Position numbers and translations under genes: made by a program. The notes beneath the pieces are model-generated. The model searched no databases and was not told the DNA's origin. It worked only from the letters and a program-made list of their open reading frames with translations. Shown in pieces: positions 11,570 to 25,113 of a DNA stretch of 64,000 nucleotides. Source of the stretch: Butyriboletus loyo (lineage: Eukaryota; Basidiomycota; Agaricomycetes; Boletales; Boletaceae); assembly GCA_038093515.1 (NCBI GenBank), contig JBBPSI010000015.1:124001-188000 (forward strand), in the 5' to 3' direction. Numbering within the stretch: position 1 is the stretch's first letter; each line of letters starts with the position of its first letter.

Positions 11570-12555
11570 ATGTCCCCGGTGAGTGGAGTGATCCAGCGTC
11601 GCCAATGCAACTTATTGAGTGACTTCGGGGCAGGTAAGAATTCCGTCGCGAGAAGAGTATCTTCTATTGGCCAAGGTTGCTGAAGAGGCGGAGCGATACG
11701 AAGGTACTGTTTGCATCTTTGTAATTCGACAATTGCGGGACGCTCATCCTTGTTGAAATTCAGACTTAGCAGCGCAAATGAAAGGTCTGATTCAGACCTA
11801 TGGTGCCTTGACTATTGAAGAACGCAACCTGCTCTCTGTCGCCTACAAGAACCTCACGAATGCCCTTCGCAGTAGTTGGAGGATCATCGATTCTCTCGAG
11901 AAACTGGAGTCAAGCCGAATAACAGGACGCCATTCCAAACACCAGGTACAGCTGATTAGCCAACAACGTAGTCGTGTCGAGCATGAACTCGCCGAGGTCT
12001 GCAAAGACATCGTGAAGCTGCTCGATGATTATTTGCTGTCAACAGCCGAACTCGGCGAAGAAACGGTGTTTTATTACAAAATGTGAGCAAGACTTAGCTG
12101 CGAGTCTGTCCTCACTCCAACTGCTCGTACAGGAAGGGCGATTACTTTCGTTATTTGGCCGAGTTCGCACAGCAAAGTGACAGGAGCAGCTATTCGGATC
12201 TCTCTCTCGCCGCGTACAAGTATGCGTACAAGCATGCTTTAGCTAAGCTCGACGCTACACATCCCACGAGGTTGGGTTTAGCATTGAACTTTGCAGTGTA
12301 TTACCACGATGTCCGCAAAAGCCCAGAACGTGCGTGTCACCTAGGGAAGCATGCATTTGACGAGGCAGTCGCTTGCTTGAATGAATCCTCGTCGGTCCAA
12401 GTCATGCGAGACTCGATGATGATTCTGCAGCTGTTACGGGATGATTTGGTGATATGGTCCGGGGAAATGCAAAGAGGTAAGCGTTTCGTTGATTTGTCTT
12501 TTTCAAAATCTGACGCATTCTCAATCATGAAGCCGAACACTCTGTGGGCGGGTAG
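11570..12555 (+). CDS. Divergent 14-3-3 protein
   Basis: An adaptor that binds phospho-Ser/Thr partners as a dimer. The first exon is only 9 nt (MSP); introns at 11579-11633, 11704-11763, one ending near 12131 and a last one at 12477-12532 join frames smoothly. Canonical blocks remain: SREEYLLLAKVAEEAERYE, RNLLSVAYKN, SWRIIDSLE, KGDYFRYLAEF, HPTRLGLALNFAVYYHDV, SPERACHLGKHAFDEAVACL and MILQLLRDDLVIW. The phosphopeptide-binding Lys in AYKN and Arg residues in SWR and YFRY are kept. Substitutions relative to the usual fungal pair (e.g. TNALRSSWR, SVQVMRDSMMIL) and a very short C-terminal tail (AEHSVGG) mark it as an accessory paralogue rather than the main housekeeping copy. Reading through the last donor instead would end at 12562. 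Confidence 0.9.
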
Positions 12556-12727
12556 AGCATAGGCACCTTTCATCTTTTTAGCATTCTATAACCGTCTTTG
12601 TCGTATCCCCGGCGCCATTTTGTACGCATGCTGTATACGTTACTTATAACTTGAATGACTTTCTTGTAATTATAAATACCGTGACTGACATTAATCCCGC
12701 AGACGCAGCGCGGATTACTTGCCGTAT

Positions 12728-14079
12728 TCAGGATTGCGGGCTCTGGGCAAAAGTGGCAGCTACTAAGAGTGGGAAAACCAACGTCGCATCAGCGAAGACC
12801 TGAAGAAATGAATATATCAGTGTAGAGGCAAGGGCAATTTAAGGGAGGCGGTACTTTAACTGATTCCGCATTTGCGCGAATTTTCCCCCATGAAACAGCT
12901 TCATCTGGTCGGGCACCAGAATCCGATCCATCGAATTCTTGTCCAGTATTCTACACTGAACGATTAGCAAGCGTCAGGGACGACGAAGGCAAGTTCTAAC
13001 GATGAAGACCGAGTAGTCCGCTCCGTTCCTCTGCGAAGGAATCAATGTATACCATTCAATTAAATGCAAAACTTCTTACGATTAACATGGCATTTGCGAT
13101 TTGATGTTTACAAACTCCACCGCCGAGGATGATCATTCCCGCTTTTTTTGACTTGCGAGACAGCTCGTTTAAGGTGCGGATATCACCCACAATATCGACA
13201 ATCAACCCTGGAGATCGGAAGGAATGAAAGTAAATCAGGTCCCCTATTGAACCATCGGTAAGAGCTGGGCAGAAAACTGGAATGTCGTTCTGGAGTAATG
13301 GGGATCAGTCTCATTCGGAGAGAGCAAAGCAAGTTCGTCTAGGTGCATTGTATTCACTTTATAAGCCCAGTAATACACAGATTCTTCGTTGTTGATTTCC
13401 TTTCCCAGACGGCGAATGAAAGTGCTTGGTGTCCATACTTGACTGGAAGCTTTCTGTTCCTCCAACATAATATCAAGAATGGGGATGAACCAATCCTCGA
13501 ATTTGCAGTAGTTGTCATTCGGTACGACGAGGTTCCCAATGCGGTTTAGCCCCCTTCTTCGAAGATCTGCACCATCCATGTCGAAATCAGCGAGGTACGT
13601 TTTGCCGAGGCACTTGATGAAATCCTCTTCGATCCCCCCCGCCGTCGTCACGATCGCTGAGACATGTTTACGCTTTACAAGGTAGAGTATGATATCACGT
13701 AAACCGGAGGAGATGAGGTTTGAAGTGTAGCCGAGGAAGATGTTGCAGCGCGTTTGGGCTCTTACTTGCGGATCTGCATGATCATCCGATTCGTCTGGCA
13801 GGACAGGCTCGTCTGAAAGACGCCATTTTCGCTGAGAAGAGCAAGATAAAAGGTCGAGTTATCTGAAGACACGTGCATGCGTACCATACGATTGACGATC
13901 TCAATAGCTTTTCCTAGGCTGGTAGCCTGGAATCCAATCCTCTCGTAGCTGTTGAGAAGATCCTGGAGTGACAAGGGCTTGTCAAGATCGGGCCCTTGCA
14001 CTGAGATCGCGGTTTCTGGAAGGGGTTCTGAGCGTTTGAGTACTGCGGCTGCAGCCTCTTTGGGGATTTGGGAGTCCAT
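12728..14079 (-). CDS. DYS1: Deoxyhypusine synthase
   Basis: Transfers the aminobutyl group of spermidine to one lysine of eIF5A, the first step of hypusine formation. The start [17 protein letters not shown] matches the family N terminus; a longer frame upstream has no ATG. Blocks in order: [157 protein letters not shown] and GKIR. The lysine in SWGKI is the residue that forms the enzyme intermediate in characterised DHS. The end reads [12 protein letters not shown] and stops at 12728. At least five introns. Converges on the 14-3-3 gene and diverges from SEC7 with 189 bp between start codons. Confidence 0.96.
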
Positions 14080-14268
14080 GTCTGAGCTAGATAATATTGC
14101 GCTTGACGGTTCAGGTTGGGTCCCGGCCACGGCAAGTTCCGTTGTCAGTGACTGCGCAAGAAATACCAAGTTAAATAATACGTGCTAGCGTACTCCCAAG
14201 ACCCACCAGCGAACTGGCAACCATTTACTGCACGCCCGTAATACTGACCGGGTTATTCTAGCAATTAC

Positions 14269-17200
14269 ATGGATCAAGAAGGACCTACCGTTGACGCGCG
14301 CCCTTCTGAAATTTCGGTTGTGCAGAAGGACGAACCCACACTAGTTGTGGAGAGTGTTCAAAGTCCTCTTGATCTGCAGTCCCACCCCACTCCTTTCCAG
14401 GCTCCTCAGTCGGAGACTCTCTGTGATGAAGGCGCTTCTGTAGACATCCGGGGTGCTTTCGAGCCAGCTAGTAGCCCACAAACCAGTTTGACGCCCTCGC
14501 AAGCTGCCACGAACGAAGTTGATCACATAGCCACGTTAACTGGGGATCCAGCTGCCGACACCCCATCTCCCGTCCCTCCCAAGCCCGAGTCTCCAGTGCC
14601 TACTAATGGATCATTCCATGAAACTCGGTTTTCTATACCTACCCAGGTCGCGCAGTCCAATGGCTATACCGAACCATTGCCCCAGACTCCGTCTAGTACT
14701 GCCCACTCTCATCCAGCCCATAAGCGCTCATTGACAATGTCCACGGGATACACCGTCTCCGTCGTTCTTATATCGTCTGCATTGGAAACGATATTGTCCT
14801 CCAAGGAAGCAAAGCGCTCCCTTCCACTGCGCGACAGCGCACAGAATGCGCTGGGAATGATTAGAGCAGGAAAAGGAGGTGACACGCCACGGGAAATCTT
14901 CGAGCCACTTCGACTTGCCTGTGAGACTAGAAGCGAAAAGCTCATGATTGCTAGCTTGGACTGCATCTCCAAGTTAATCTCATATTCCTTCTTCGCCGAG
15001 GAGAGTTCTGTTCCCTTACTTCCCTCCCCTCCCCCTTCCCCTGAATTGCAAGGTGGACGGTCTATGTCCGGTTCACAGTCAAGCATTCCCCAGCCATCGC
15101 TCGTTGACCTGGTGGTCCACACCATAACCGCTTGTCATGGTGAAACAACGCCAGAAGCAGTTTCCCTACAGGTCGTCAAAGCCCTTCTTGCCTTGGTCTT
15201 GTCTCCCACTATTTTCGTTCATCATTCCTCCCTGCTGAAGGCTGTACGGACGGTGTACAATGTCTTCCTTCTAAGCACGGACCCAGTAAATCAGATGGTC
15301 GCTCAGGGTGGGCTGACACAGATGGTACACCATGTCTTTACGCGGTGTAAAGCTGGAAAACCCGTGGAATTGGATGAAGCGGTGATGCTCAGGTCTTTCG
15401 TCAGCTCCGAGACACCGGCATTACCGGGCCATCGTCACGTAACCTCAAAGACTGAAACTCGACGCTCATTATCGGTTCCAGTGCAACTCGCGTCCGACTC
15501 GACGCATACGGGAAACGTCCAGACCGAAAACGCGCATGAGCACAAGTCGCCTATTTCCTCTGAGGAGGTCTCTGCTCACCTGCCAGCGGAGCCAACGGCA
15601 ACCCATTCGCCGCTGGATGGTCAAGGCCGTGGCGAAGGAGGGTAAGCAACATCCACGGAAATATTTTCGGAACTGCTAACCTGTCAGACTTGAAAGACTT
15701 GGCGCCAGTCCAGTGCGTCTGTCCTTGGATACTCGAGCAGAAAGCATACATACGCACGCAGAACTCTCCATTCAGGACATGTTTATCAAGGACGCGTTTT
15801 TAGTCTTTCGGGCTCTGTGCAAATTGACAATGAAGCCTTTGAATAATGAAAGGTTCGTATGCACCAGATTCGATCTCCTGTTAATCTCAAGCCGGTTTCA
15901 GCGAGGGCGACTTGAAATCGCATGCAATGCGGTCGAAGCTTCTCTCCCTTCACCTAGTGTTAACGGTTTTGGACTCGCACATGAGTCTTCTCATTGATCC
16001 TTCGGCAGTCATCTACTCGAGTTCTTCGCACGAAGCAACGACATTCATACAAGCGATCAATCAATATCTCTGCTTGACCTTGAGTAGAAATGCTGTGAGC
16101 CCAGTTCCGCAGGTGTTTGATGTGAGCGTAGAGATTTTCTGGCGTGTAATGTCTGGTATGCGGACCAAGCTCAAGGTATGCATTCAAAGGTCCACCCATT
16201 CCATTTAATTGATATTGTATGATAACCAGAAAGAGATCGAAGTTCTGTTGCACGAGATTTTTATCCCCATTCTAGAAATGCGGACGTCGACTCTCAAGCA
16301 GAAGGCTGTCATTCTCGCAACGTTGCTTAAGCTTTGCCAGGATCCACAAGCATTGGTGGAGTTGTACCTCAACTACGACTGTGATAGTGAGGCTGCAGAC
16401 AATATTTACGAACAGTAAGTCAACTTTGTGTCGGACCTATTTTCAACTGAGCAACCCACCCAGTCTGATGAACATCGTTTCCAAAGTTGCGACTTTGCCG
16501 TATAACACTTTGCAGTCCAAGAACGCCGAACCCGCTAGCCCGGCAGTCAATCCGCAGACTAGGGTACATGGCTCGTCATCATATTCTTCTGGTGTCATAT
16601 CCGTCTCGGGCACGATAGATACGTCCACCATCGGTCTTTCGGAAGGCCAATTACGGAGACAGGGAATTGAATGTCTGGTCTCCGTGCTTAGGTCGTTAGT
16701 GACTTGGGGCACGACTTCGGGCAAAACGCCCGCGGATCACAGTGGGGATTCTGGAGCTCGCAGTCAAAGTGGAGAGGAGATGAGTCACGATTCTATGACT
16801 CCCGATCCGTCCCTCGACAAGTTAGCAACCTCAGCTGGAAGTGTTGAGGCCCTCCGGCAACCAACGCCCGATGCCGTGGATGACCCAACCAGATTTGAGA
16901 ATGCAAAGCAGAAGAAGACAACCTTACTCGAAGGTATCAGGAAATTCAACTTCAAGCCGAAGCGTGTAAGTTATAGTACTTAACAAGGATAAGAGTGTTG
17001 TTGATTTCGAGCTGCACAGGGTATTCAGTTCCTCCAGGAAAGCGGTTTCATCCCTAGTTCATCTCCCCAGGACATTGCACGTTTCCTTCTGACTACTGAT
17101 GGTTTGAGTAAAGCCATGATAGGAGAGTACCTGGGCGAGGGGTACGTGGCACGTGCACATTGATCTCGTACCACTCTGATTATTGTGTTCGCAGTGATGA

Positions 17201-20200
17201 TGCCAACGTAGCTATTATGCATGCATTTGTTGATTTCCTTGACTTCCGAAACTTGAAGTTCATTGGCGCCCTGCGACTTTTTCTGCAAGCCTTTCGTCTT
17301 CCTGGAGAAGCCCAAAAGATTGATCGCTTCATGCTCAAATTCGCTGAAAGGTACATTGCAGGAAACACGCAGACACCCTTTAAGAATGCAGGTAGGTGTG
17401 TCTAGGATTCCTATTAACTGGATCTGACATGCTCTACCCGGGAATAGACACCGCTTATGTGCTCTCGTATTCTACGATCATGCTCAACACCGATGCTCAC
17501 AACCCGCAGATCAAGATTCGCATGACCAAGTCAGACTTCATCCGAAATAATCGAGGAATCAACGATGGCGAAAACCTTCCAGAGGAATTCCTGTTCAGTA
17601 TCTTTGATGAGATTCAACATAATGAGATTCGAATGAAGGATGAGATGGATACTGCTGTCAACCTTCCCACCGCAGGACCTGGTCTTGCCAATGTCCTCGC
17701 CAGCGTTGGCAGGGATCTTCAAAAGGAAGCATATATGCTTCAATCCAGTAGTATAGCTAACAAAACGGAGGCTCGTCGATCCATCAATGCTATCTTGACC
17801 TTTTGTTTACACCTTAATTTTAGGCTCTCTTCAAAACGCTGATGCGCTCTCAGCGACGATCCCGTGCGGGAGAACAATTTTTTAGTGCCTCCCACTTTGT
17901 CCATGTGCGACCAATGTTCGAGGTCGCCTGGATACCCTTTCTCGCGGGGCTATCAGGGCCCCTCCAAAACACCAATGATTTGGAGGTCGTTGATTTGTGT
18001 CTGGAGGGATTCAAGCATGCGATCCGTATTGTCTGTTTCTTTGACTTGGAGCTAGAGCGCAACGCTTTCGTAACAACCCTGGCAAAATTCACCTTCCTCA
18101 ATAATTTGGGAGAGATGAAGACGAAGAACATGGAGGCCATCAAGGCCCTTTTGGATGTCGCGGTAAGCGAGGGAAACAATCTGAAAGGATCCTGGCGCGA
18201 GGTGTTATCATGTGTTAGCCAATTGGAACACATGCAACTGATAAGTAGTGGCCTTGAAGTTTCCGATTCCGGAAAGAAAGGGTCAGATATTCTTGTAGAA
18301 AAGCGTATGGATGCTGAATACTATTTCCAGTCGCCCCAAGAAACTGCCAAACGAAGACCTTGCGAACGAAAGCCGATCGACACATATTACTGTGGCGGCT
18401 GATATGGTCTTCTCTCTCAGCCATCATCTTTCTGGAGTAGGTCCTCCGCCCTTGAAGTTTAGAAGTATTAAAATTATCGCAGACTGCAATCGTTGACTTT
18501 GTCCGTGCGCTCTGCGACGTTTCTTGGGAAGAAATCCAATCTTCTGGCCTCTCGCAGCATCCGCGCCTTTTCAGCCTGCAAAAACTAGTCGAAATATCCT
18601 ACTACAATATGAATCGCATTCGACTAGAGTGGTCCAATCTTTGGGACATTTTAGGTGAACATTTCAACCAAGTATGTCTCGTTTCAATTGTTATTGATTT
18701 TCACTCATTGGTTCGTAGGTCTGCTGTCACAGCAATCCTCATGTCGGATTCTTCGCTTTGGACTCTCTACGACAGTTATCGATGCGTTTCCTCGAAAAAG
18801 AGGAATTGCCACATTTTAAGTTTCAAAAAGACTTCCTGAAACCTTTTGAACACACTATGATTCATAATGCCAATCCAGATATTCGAGATATGGTAAGGCT
18901 ACCTGTCGTTCCCGAGTGGCACAGATCCTACCGTGCTTGTTGGCAGGTCTTGCAGTGCCTTCAACAAATGATACAAGCACGAGTCGAGAACATGCGATCG
19001 GGTTGGCGAACTATGTTTGGTGTTTTTTCTGCTGCTTCCAAAGTGCTCACAGGTATGAGTTTTTTGGGCTAAACATGTCTCTCCGGGATTAATATCTCCC
19101 AGAACGAATTACCAACTCTGCCTTTGAGATAGTGAGCCGGTTGAACAAAGATCATTTTGCTGCAATTGTCCGCCACGGCTCCTTTGCAGACTTGACTGTC
19201 TGTATCACGGAATTTTGTAAAGTGAGCAAGTATCAGAAGCTCAGCCTGCTTGCTATCGCGATGCTTCGTGGTGTTATCCCAGTTATGCTCAGCTCTCCGG
19301 AGTGCGCTCTCGGCCCCGAAGGACAGTCACCTAGCGAAGACGGGATGATACGGTTTTGGTTCCCGGTATTGTTTGGCTTCTACGACATCATAATGAACGG
19401 GGAAGATCTGGAAGTACGGCGATTGTGAGACTTCTAGTCTGGAGTTCCCAACCCTTGTTGGACTGAGCTCTCGCTTTCCAGGGCGTTGGATTCACTGTTT
19501 ATGACGTTGAAAGCTCATGGAGACTCCTTCCCTATTAACTTCTGGGACACTATTTGCCAAGAGCTCCTCTTCCCTATATTTGCTGTTCTCAAGTCGAGCC
19601 AAGACCTATCACGGTTCAGCACACAAGAGGATATGAGTGTTTGGCTATCGACAACCATGATCCAAGCACTCCGTGACCTTGTTGATCTGTATACGTTCTA
19701 CTACGAAATCTTGGAGCGTTCTCTTGACGGGTTGTTGGATTTGTTGTGTGTCTGCATCTGTCAAGGTTGGCCCACGACTTCTCCGCGTATCCGTATGTTG
19801 ATGGCAATGACAGAAAATGACACGCTTGCGCGCATTGGAACGTCATGCCTGCAACAGTTTTTGGAGAACAACGCGAGAAAGCTAAGTACTGCACAATGGG
19901 AGCGTGTAGCGTCTACCTTCGTCAAACTCTTCCGGACGACTACACCTCATCAACTGTTTGATGAGACTCTCCGAGTGGAAATTGATGGTAATACTGTTGA
20001 TTTCGATACTTCTGGCAAGTGGCATCATTATCGTTGCTTCGATGTACATTGACAGCCGAGTAGACTCTACTGGACAAGCAATTTTGCCTGCCCCTCTTTC
20101 TCCCACCAGTGAACGCTCGCCGAGTGAGATGAAGCCGTCGCTTAGCAGCCGTCGTCGAATCTTCAAGCAAATCATTGTCAAATGTGTTCTCCAGCTGCTT

Positions 20201-20922
20201 CTGATCGAGACTACCAATGACTTGCTTCGTAACAACGCCGTTTACAACACAATGCCTCCGGATCAACTACTTAGATTGATGGGTGTACTGGATCATAGCT
20301 ATCAATTCGCACGCATGTTCAATGATGACAAGGAGCTTCGTACCGGGTTGTGGAAAGTTGGTGAGTCTGCTTTAGATTTGATGTCACCCAACCAAGCTAA
20401 GATCCGTCAAGGCTTTATGAAGCATCTGCCTAATCTCCTGAAACAAGAATCTAGCAGTGCATCAACCTTGGTGCATGTGCTACTTAGAATGTATTTTGAT
20501 GAGCGGGCGGAACATCAGTCAACGAGGCCCCAAATTGCTGAGAGGCTCCTGCCGTAAGTCCTGTCATTGTACGTTTGACGCAACTGATAGCTGATGGAAC
20601 AATGCAGGCTTGGTTTGAACGTCATGTCAGATTATACCAAATTGCGAGCTGATACGCAAGCCAAGAACATTGCTGCCTGGACACCTGTCGTGACCGAGAT
20701 TCTCGATGGCTTCTGTCGTTTCGACGATAAAACAGTAAGTCATACATCCGCTGCTTGTCTACATGTTGTTGATCGAGTGGCTAGTTCATCAAATACCTCC
20801 CTGTCATCTACCCTTTGTGCACAGGTCTACTGGCACGCGACATCGCCCCTGAAATAAGGCTTGGGTTGAAGAGGTATTTTGAGCGAGTTGGGTACACTCA
20901 TGGGATTATGGAATCATCATAA
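14269..20922 (+). CDS. SEC7: SEC7-type Arf guanine nucleotide exchange factor (BIG/Sec7 family)
   Basis: Activates Arf GTPases at the trans-Golgi. The N-terminal ~200 residues are Ser/Pro-rich and likely disordered. The DCB/HUS regions follow, with [39 protein letters not shown] and the HUS box [16 protein letters not shown]. The catalytic Sec7 domain (about 17020-17640) includes [51 protein letters not shown] and [16 protein letters not shown]; the glutamate in RLPGEAQKI is the catalytic finger. HDS repeats fill the rest to the end [10 protein letters not shown] (stop 20911-20922). Length near 1,850 residues fits the family. More than ten introns of about 50 nt are needed. Convergent with SLA1, 118 bp apart. 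Confidence 0.96.
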
Positions 20923-21040
20923 GACCACCGTTGTCTCTGAACTTTCATCATCGCTACATCTCCTCGTTATTTCTCTTGCATATTCCATCCAATTACCAAG
21001 TCGGATGAGTGTAAGACAATGAAGCAGAGAAGTACAGGTA

Positions 21041-24000
21041 CTAAAATCCTGTATATCCACTTTGGAACCCAGCATTCGGTTGCATTCCCCAACCAGTGGG
21101 TTGGGGAGCCCATCCTGTTGGTTGAGCTGGTGCTGAAAGTCAACGAGTCTCATCAGAAAGGTTAACAGCATCACTCACAATTGACTCGAAGAGCATTATA
21201 TTTGTCTGTGGGGAATTATGGGACAGATCAAAAGGCACGAAATAGCCACACTCACCTGCCGGCTGGGGTGCAACATGTTCGTTGTCCGATGCGAATGTCC
21301 CAGATTTCATCTGCGCAAAGATGCTCGCAGGAGATGTATTTGAATTTGAATTGTTGTTTGACAGTGCTGGGGATGGAGTGGATACGATGTTGTTAAATGG
21401 TGATGGTCCAAATGGCGAAAAACCGGTTGGATCTGCAACACGCTGTTAAAAAATAAATGGAATGTCCCAACTATACGCACTAGTCTGCACTGGTGCCGTT
21501 GCTGTGTTAGGGAAAGCAGATGTCGGTGTGAAACCACCAAACGGCCCACCACCAACGCCGGTAGGTTGAGTCAAAATAGGACCGGATGTATGGAATCCAG
21601 TAGGTTGCGAAATAACTGTCTGGAGGTTACCGGGGAACCCGGTAGGTTGGGGTTGGAGGAAAGACGGTTGTGCAGGCTGAGCTTGGGGTTGGAAAGGTGA
21701 TACATTAGAAGGACGTGCTGAAACAAAGCCGTTGAACCCAGTTTGTGTAGGTATCAAAGGTTGCAATAACCCCTGGTTAACAGGTACAGGCGCGTAGGGA
21801 CCTCGTGGGCCACTCTGTTGGGGTGGGGGGAACACACCAGAATGCTGATTCTGAAGATGCTGTCCGATCGGGGCAGGGGACGACCCAATACCAAGCCCGT
21901 TATTGTAGGTTGGTGGCAGCGAGACAACTGGCGGAGAGGTTACAGGAGATGCAAATGTAGAGGGAGGGGTTGGAGAAACAGGTGGGACGACCCGATTTGT
22001 CTTGAGTTGGCCAAGACGCGCCAGTTGATCGAATACATCAGCTTCCGTAGTCTTCGCGAGTGAACTGGGGCCAGTAGCCGTGCCTTCTTGGGGCGGGGCG
22101 GGGGCGGCAGAGGAAGGTGTTGTAACTACTTGGGACGCTGGGGGTACCGATTGCGCCCTCGGCGGAGGCGCACTGGCCAACGGGGTGGGGTTAGAGGCAG
22201 GAGGCTTCGAACCTGGCCTGTTCGTCCACGCGTCATCGTCGAAGCCCGAAACTGTCGCCATGGCGGAACTGGTCCGCTGTGGGGCCTGCACGGGGGATGC
22301 TGTGGCTGGGCTGTTTGTACGAATGAGTGGGGAACCAGAACGTTTGATTTGCTCAGATGCAGTCCCAATAGCGTCCAAATCAACAGCAGATGGAGGTAGA
22401 CTCTTGCTGGGCTGAGGTCTACCACGACGTTGCGTATTATTTTTCAAGACACCACGTGGTCCCGCGAAGAGGTTTGGAGCTATGCTAACAGGCTTCTTCC
22501 CGTTTTCCTCCTCCTGCAGTCGTATCGCAAGTTGCTCATCACTAGCCAGATGATCAGGTGAAACGGCTTGGGGTTTGGCATACTTCTGTTGGATGATCTT
22601 GTTTACACGAATGATGTCTCCCTCGCGGAGGCCGAGCGAACGCATGGTAGATTCTGTGATGTCTGGCAGCAGGCTCTCGTCGATTTTGTCTCTCTCGAAC
22701 GAGTGTGCATAGCGAGTACAGTCGTCAATGTCACAACCAGCTGACAGGAAGAATTCGAACCAATCAATTTGGGGGCCTTTTTTCTGCGTCGGAACGGGTT
22801 CGCGCTTCTTAGCCTCGGTCGGACGCTTAAGCGCTAAGGGTTGATCGTCGTCGTCGTTGGGAGCCCGCGGAGAGACAGTCGTGCCCGATGAACTAGATGA
22901 CTTCTTCATCGTCAAACGCTCGACATATTGCATATCTTCAAGGGACATCTTTTCAGACGGAACCTCAATGACAACACCGTTGACCTTGTGTAATCTGAGC
23001 TTTCCGTCAGCGTATCCAAGAAGTGCGGCTTCAACACGGAACTGTCCACTCCGGTCATGCCAGATTCTTGTCGACTCCATAGGGGGTGCGTCTGGTCAGG
23101 TGAGTTAGTTAAATTCAATACTTCAAGGCGAAAACCTACCCTTACGTTCACTGGACGTATGCGAGGCTGACGAGTCCCGTGATGGTTTGCTCGCCGAAGA
23201 CCGCGAGCGACTGGGGGCCACAGTCAGAGGTGACCTGAAATGAGAATGAACTATCGTACGTGGATGTACCCCGCTCACTCTCGGCTTTTTGCTGTGCGTG
23301 CTTAGCTGCTTCCCGTCGTTGCTTCCTCAAGGCCTCCGTAGCGGCAACAGCCCGTTCCTTTTCTTGACGTTTCTTTTGTGCCTCCGCTGCAGTCTTCGCG
23401 CGCTCCTGTTCAGCCTTCTTCCGTTCCCTGTCTGCAAGCTCTCGAGATTCACGCTCCCTCTTCTCGGCCTCTTCACGTTCTCGCACTTTTCGTGCCCGAT
23501 CATCGCTGTCTTCAGCCTTGGTCGGAATCGAAGAACCTAAGGACTGTGCAACTGTTGGACGGAATCACCATCTAACTGCGTGACAACACCTACCTCGAGG
23601 TAGGATGCGGGCACGACCCCTTCGTTACCATGCGCATTCCTACACTTCCACCACTCTTCTCCCTCCTTCTCAATAATACACAATTGTTCCCCTTCTTGGA
23701 CTGAAAGTTCGTCAGGACCGGTACCCTCGAAGTCGTATAACGCAACTGTGGATTCGCCTTCCTGATCGTCGCCAGTTAAACGACCGCCCCCCCCTTCTGC
23801 TTCACCATCTTCTGAGGGCTCTCTGGGAGGAATTATTTCGGGGGATTCTTCTGTGAACCTGACAGTCACCCCGTTCTTCTTCGATGGGCTACTGCTTTCG
23901 ACAAGATGTGGTGGTGGAGTAATCGTTGATCGATGAACGTGCAATTCCGCGCGGGCAGCCTCCGACGCAACTTTGGCGTTAGAGATAGCCAGCTTCCTCG

Positions 24001-24481
24001 AGTCATCCAGCTTAGTCAAGATCGTCTCTGCTATCTCCTCCTTGCTGACATTGAAGTGCAACTTCGTTGGATTACTACCTCCCATATCGATGAGAATGTG
24101 CTTGTGCCTTTCAATTGTGAAATCCTCGACATCGGCAGTGTCCCACATTTGCACAGGTGTCTAGAGGGGATGTAAATAGATAGACATTGTACTTCAGGGA
24201 ACTAGGGCATACCTTGTCCGATTCACTGGCGAAGAAGATTGATCCATTCCCAATTCCAAGAGTACCCTTTTTCTTCTTACCCTTCTTGTCTACTTCAGAG
24301 ACAGCCCAGGTCCTGATGTTGTCGGCTTGTACTCTGACAGGGGTCTGAGCGACACGATCCGCTGGGTCCACGTATACACTGACAGGGCGCGCTGGGGGTT
24401 TTGGCTGAAATACCAGCTGAGGAATGATCATCATTCATAAAAACGAACTAACCGGTGGAGGAACAAGTTGGGGGCGAGGAA

Positions 24482-24519
<38 letters not shown>

Positions 24520-25113
24520 AGTTCTAGTTCTGCCTCCGGTTCCGGTACTTGTTCCTCTCCGCTAGACTTTGAGAGCAATGAATGAACGTTTCCGGACACA
24601 AGGTGAAAACATACTTCTTCAACGTAGTTCCCAGGGACAAAGCCAGCTCTACCACCTTCTTTCTGACTTTGAACAAGGATCCATTCGTCCTCGCGATCAA
24701 AGACCATGAGGATCTCATCTTCTCTGATAGAGATCTCCCCCGGAGCCGTCGCATCATAATCATATAGTGCCTTTGTAATAGAAATATGCTCCGCCTGCAT
24801 ACCACTCCATTTAAGTGCTACACTATGAAAGGTATAGCGAAGCTCACCTGCTCTACATATGCTGCGGGAACTAGGCCCGAGGGGCTGTCTTCATCTTGTG
24901 AGTCACCTTTGATCTTCACCTTCCACCAGCTAATTCGACACGCAGGTCAATTATAGCGAGAAAGGCAAGCGAGATTGGACTCAACTCGTCGTCTGTCTTC
25001 TCCAGGAGAAAAACAATCTGGTTCTCCTTGATAGCAATTTCATCTTCGGATTGAGGTTCATAGTCATAGGAAGCCTTGAGAACCGCAAGATATTCCTCGC
25101 CTGGTTGAGCCAT
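21041..25113 (-). CDS. SLA1: SLA1, endocytic adaptor of the actin patch
   Basis: Links cargo, clathrin coat and Arp2/3 activation at cortical endocytic sites. Starts MAQPGEEYLAVLKASYDYEP, the first SH3 domain; a second SH3 (ITKALYDYDATAPGEISIRE) and a third (TVALYDFEGTGPDELSVQEG) follow. Then an SHD1 domain (TRIWHDRSGQFRVEAALLGY) that in yeast reads NPFxD sorting signals, a SAM-like SHD2 (DWFEFFLSAGCDIDD), a long Pro/Ser-rich region and C-terminal TG repeats (SQPTGF, LTQPTGV, PQPTGW) of the kind phosphorylated by Ark/Prk kinases. A Lys/Glu/Arg-rich coiled stretch lies near 23290-23500. The last exon ends SGYTGF, stop at 21041. All expected SLA1 parts are present. Confidence 0.95.
24484..24532. 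repeat. Hexanucleotide repeat coding for Glu-Pro in SLA1
   Basis: Plus-strand ggttct units in tandem, with two gttcta variants. Read on the minus strand it codes for alternating Glu-Pro and Glu-Leu between the second and third SH3 domains of SLA1. In-frame unit gain or loss would change linker length without a frameshift. Confidence 0.85.

Noticed and set aside
14080..14169. Longer N terminus of deoxyhypusine synthase
   Set aside because: The extension begins at a TTG codon, and [15 protein letters not shown] aligns with the known family start.
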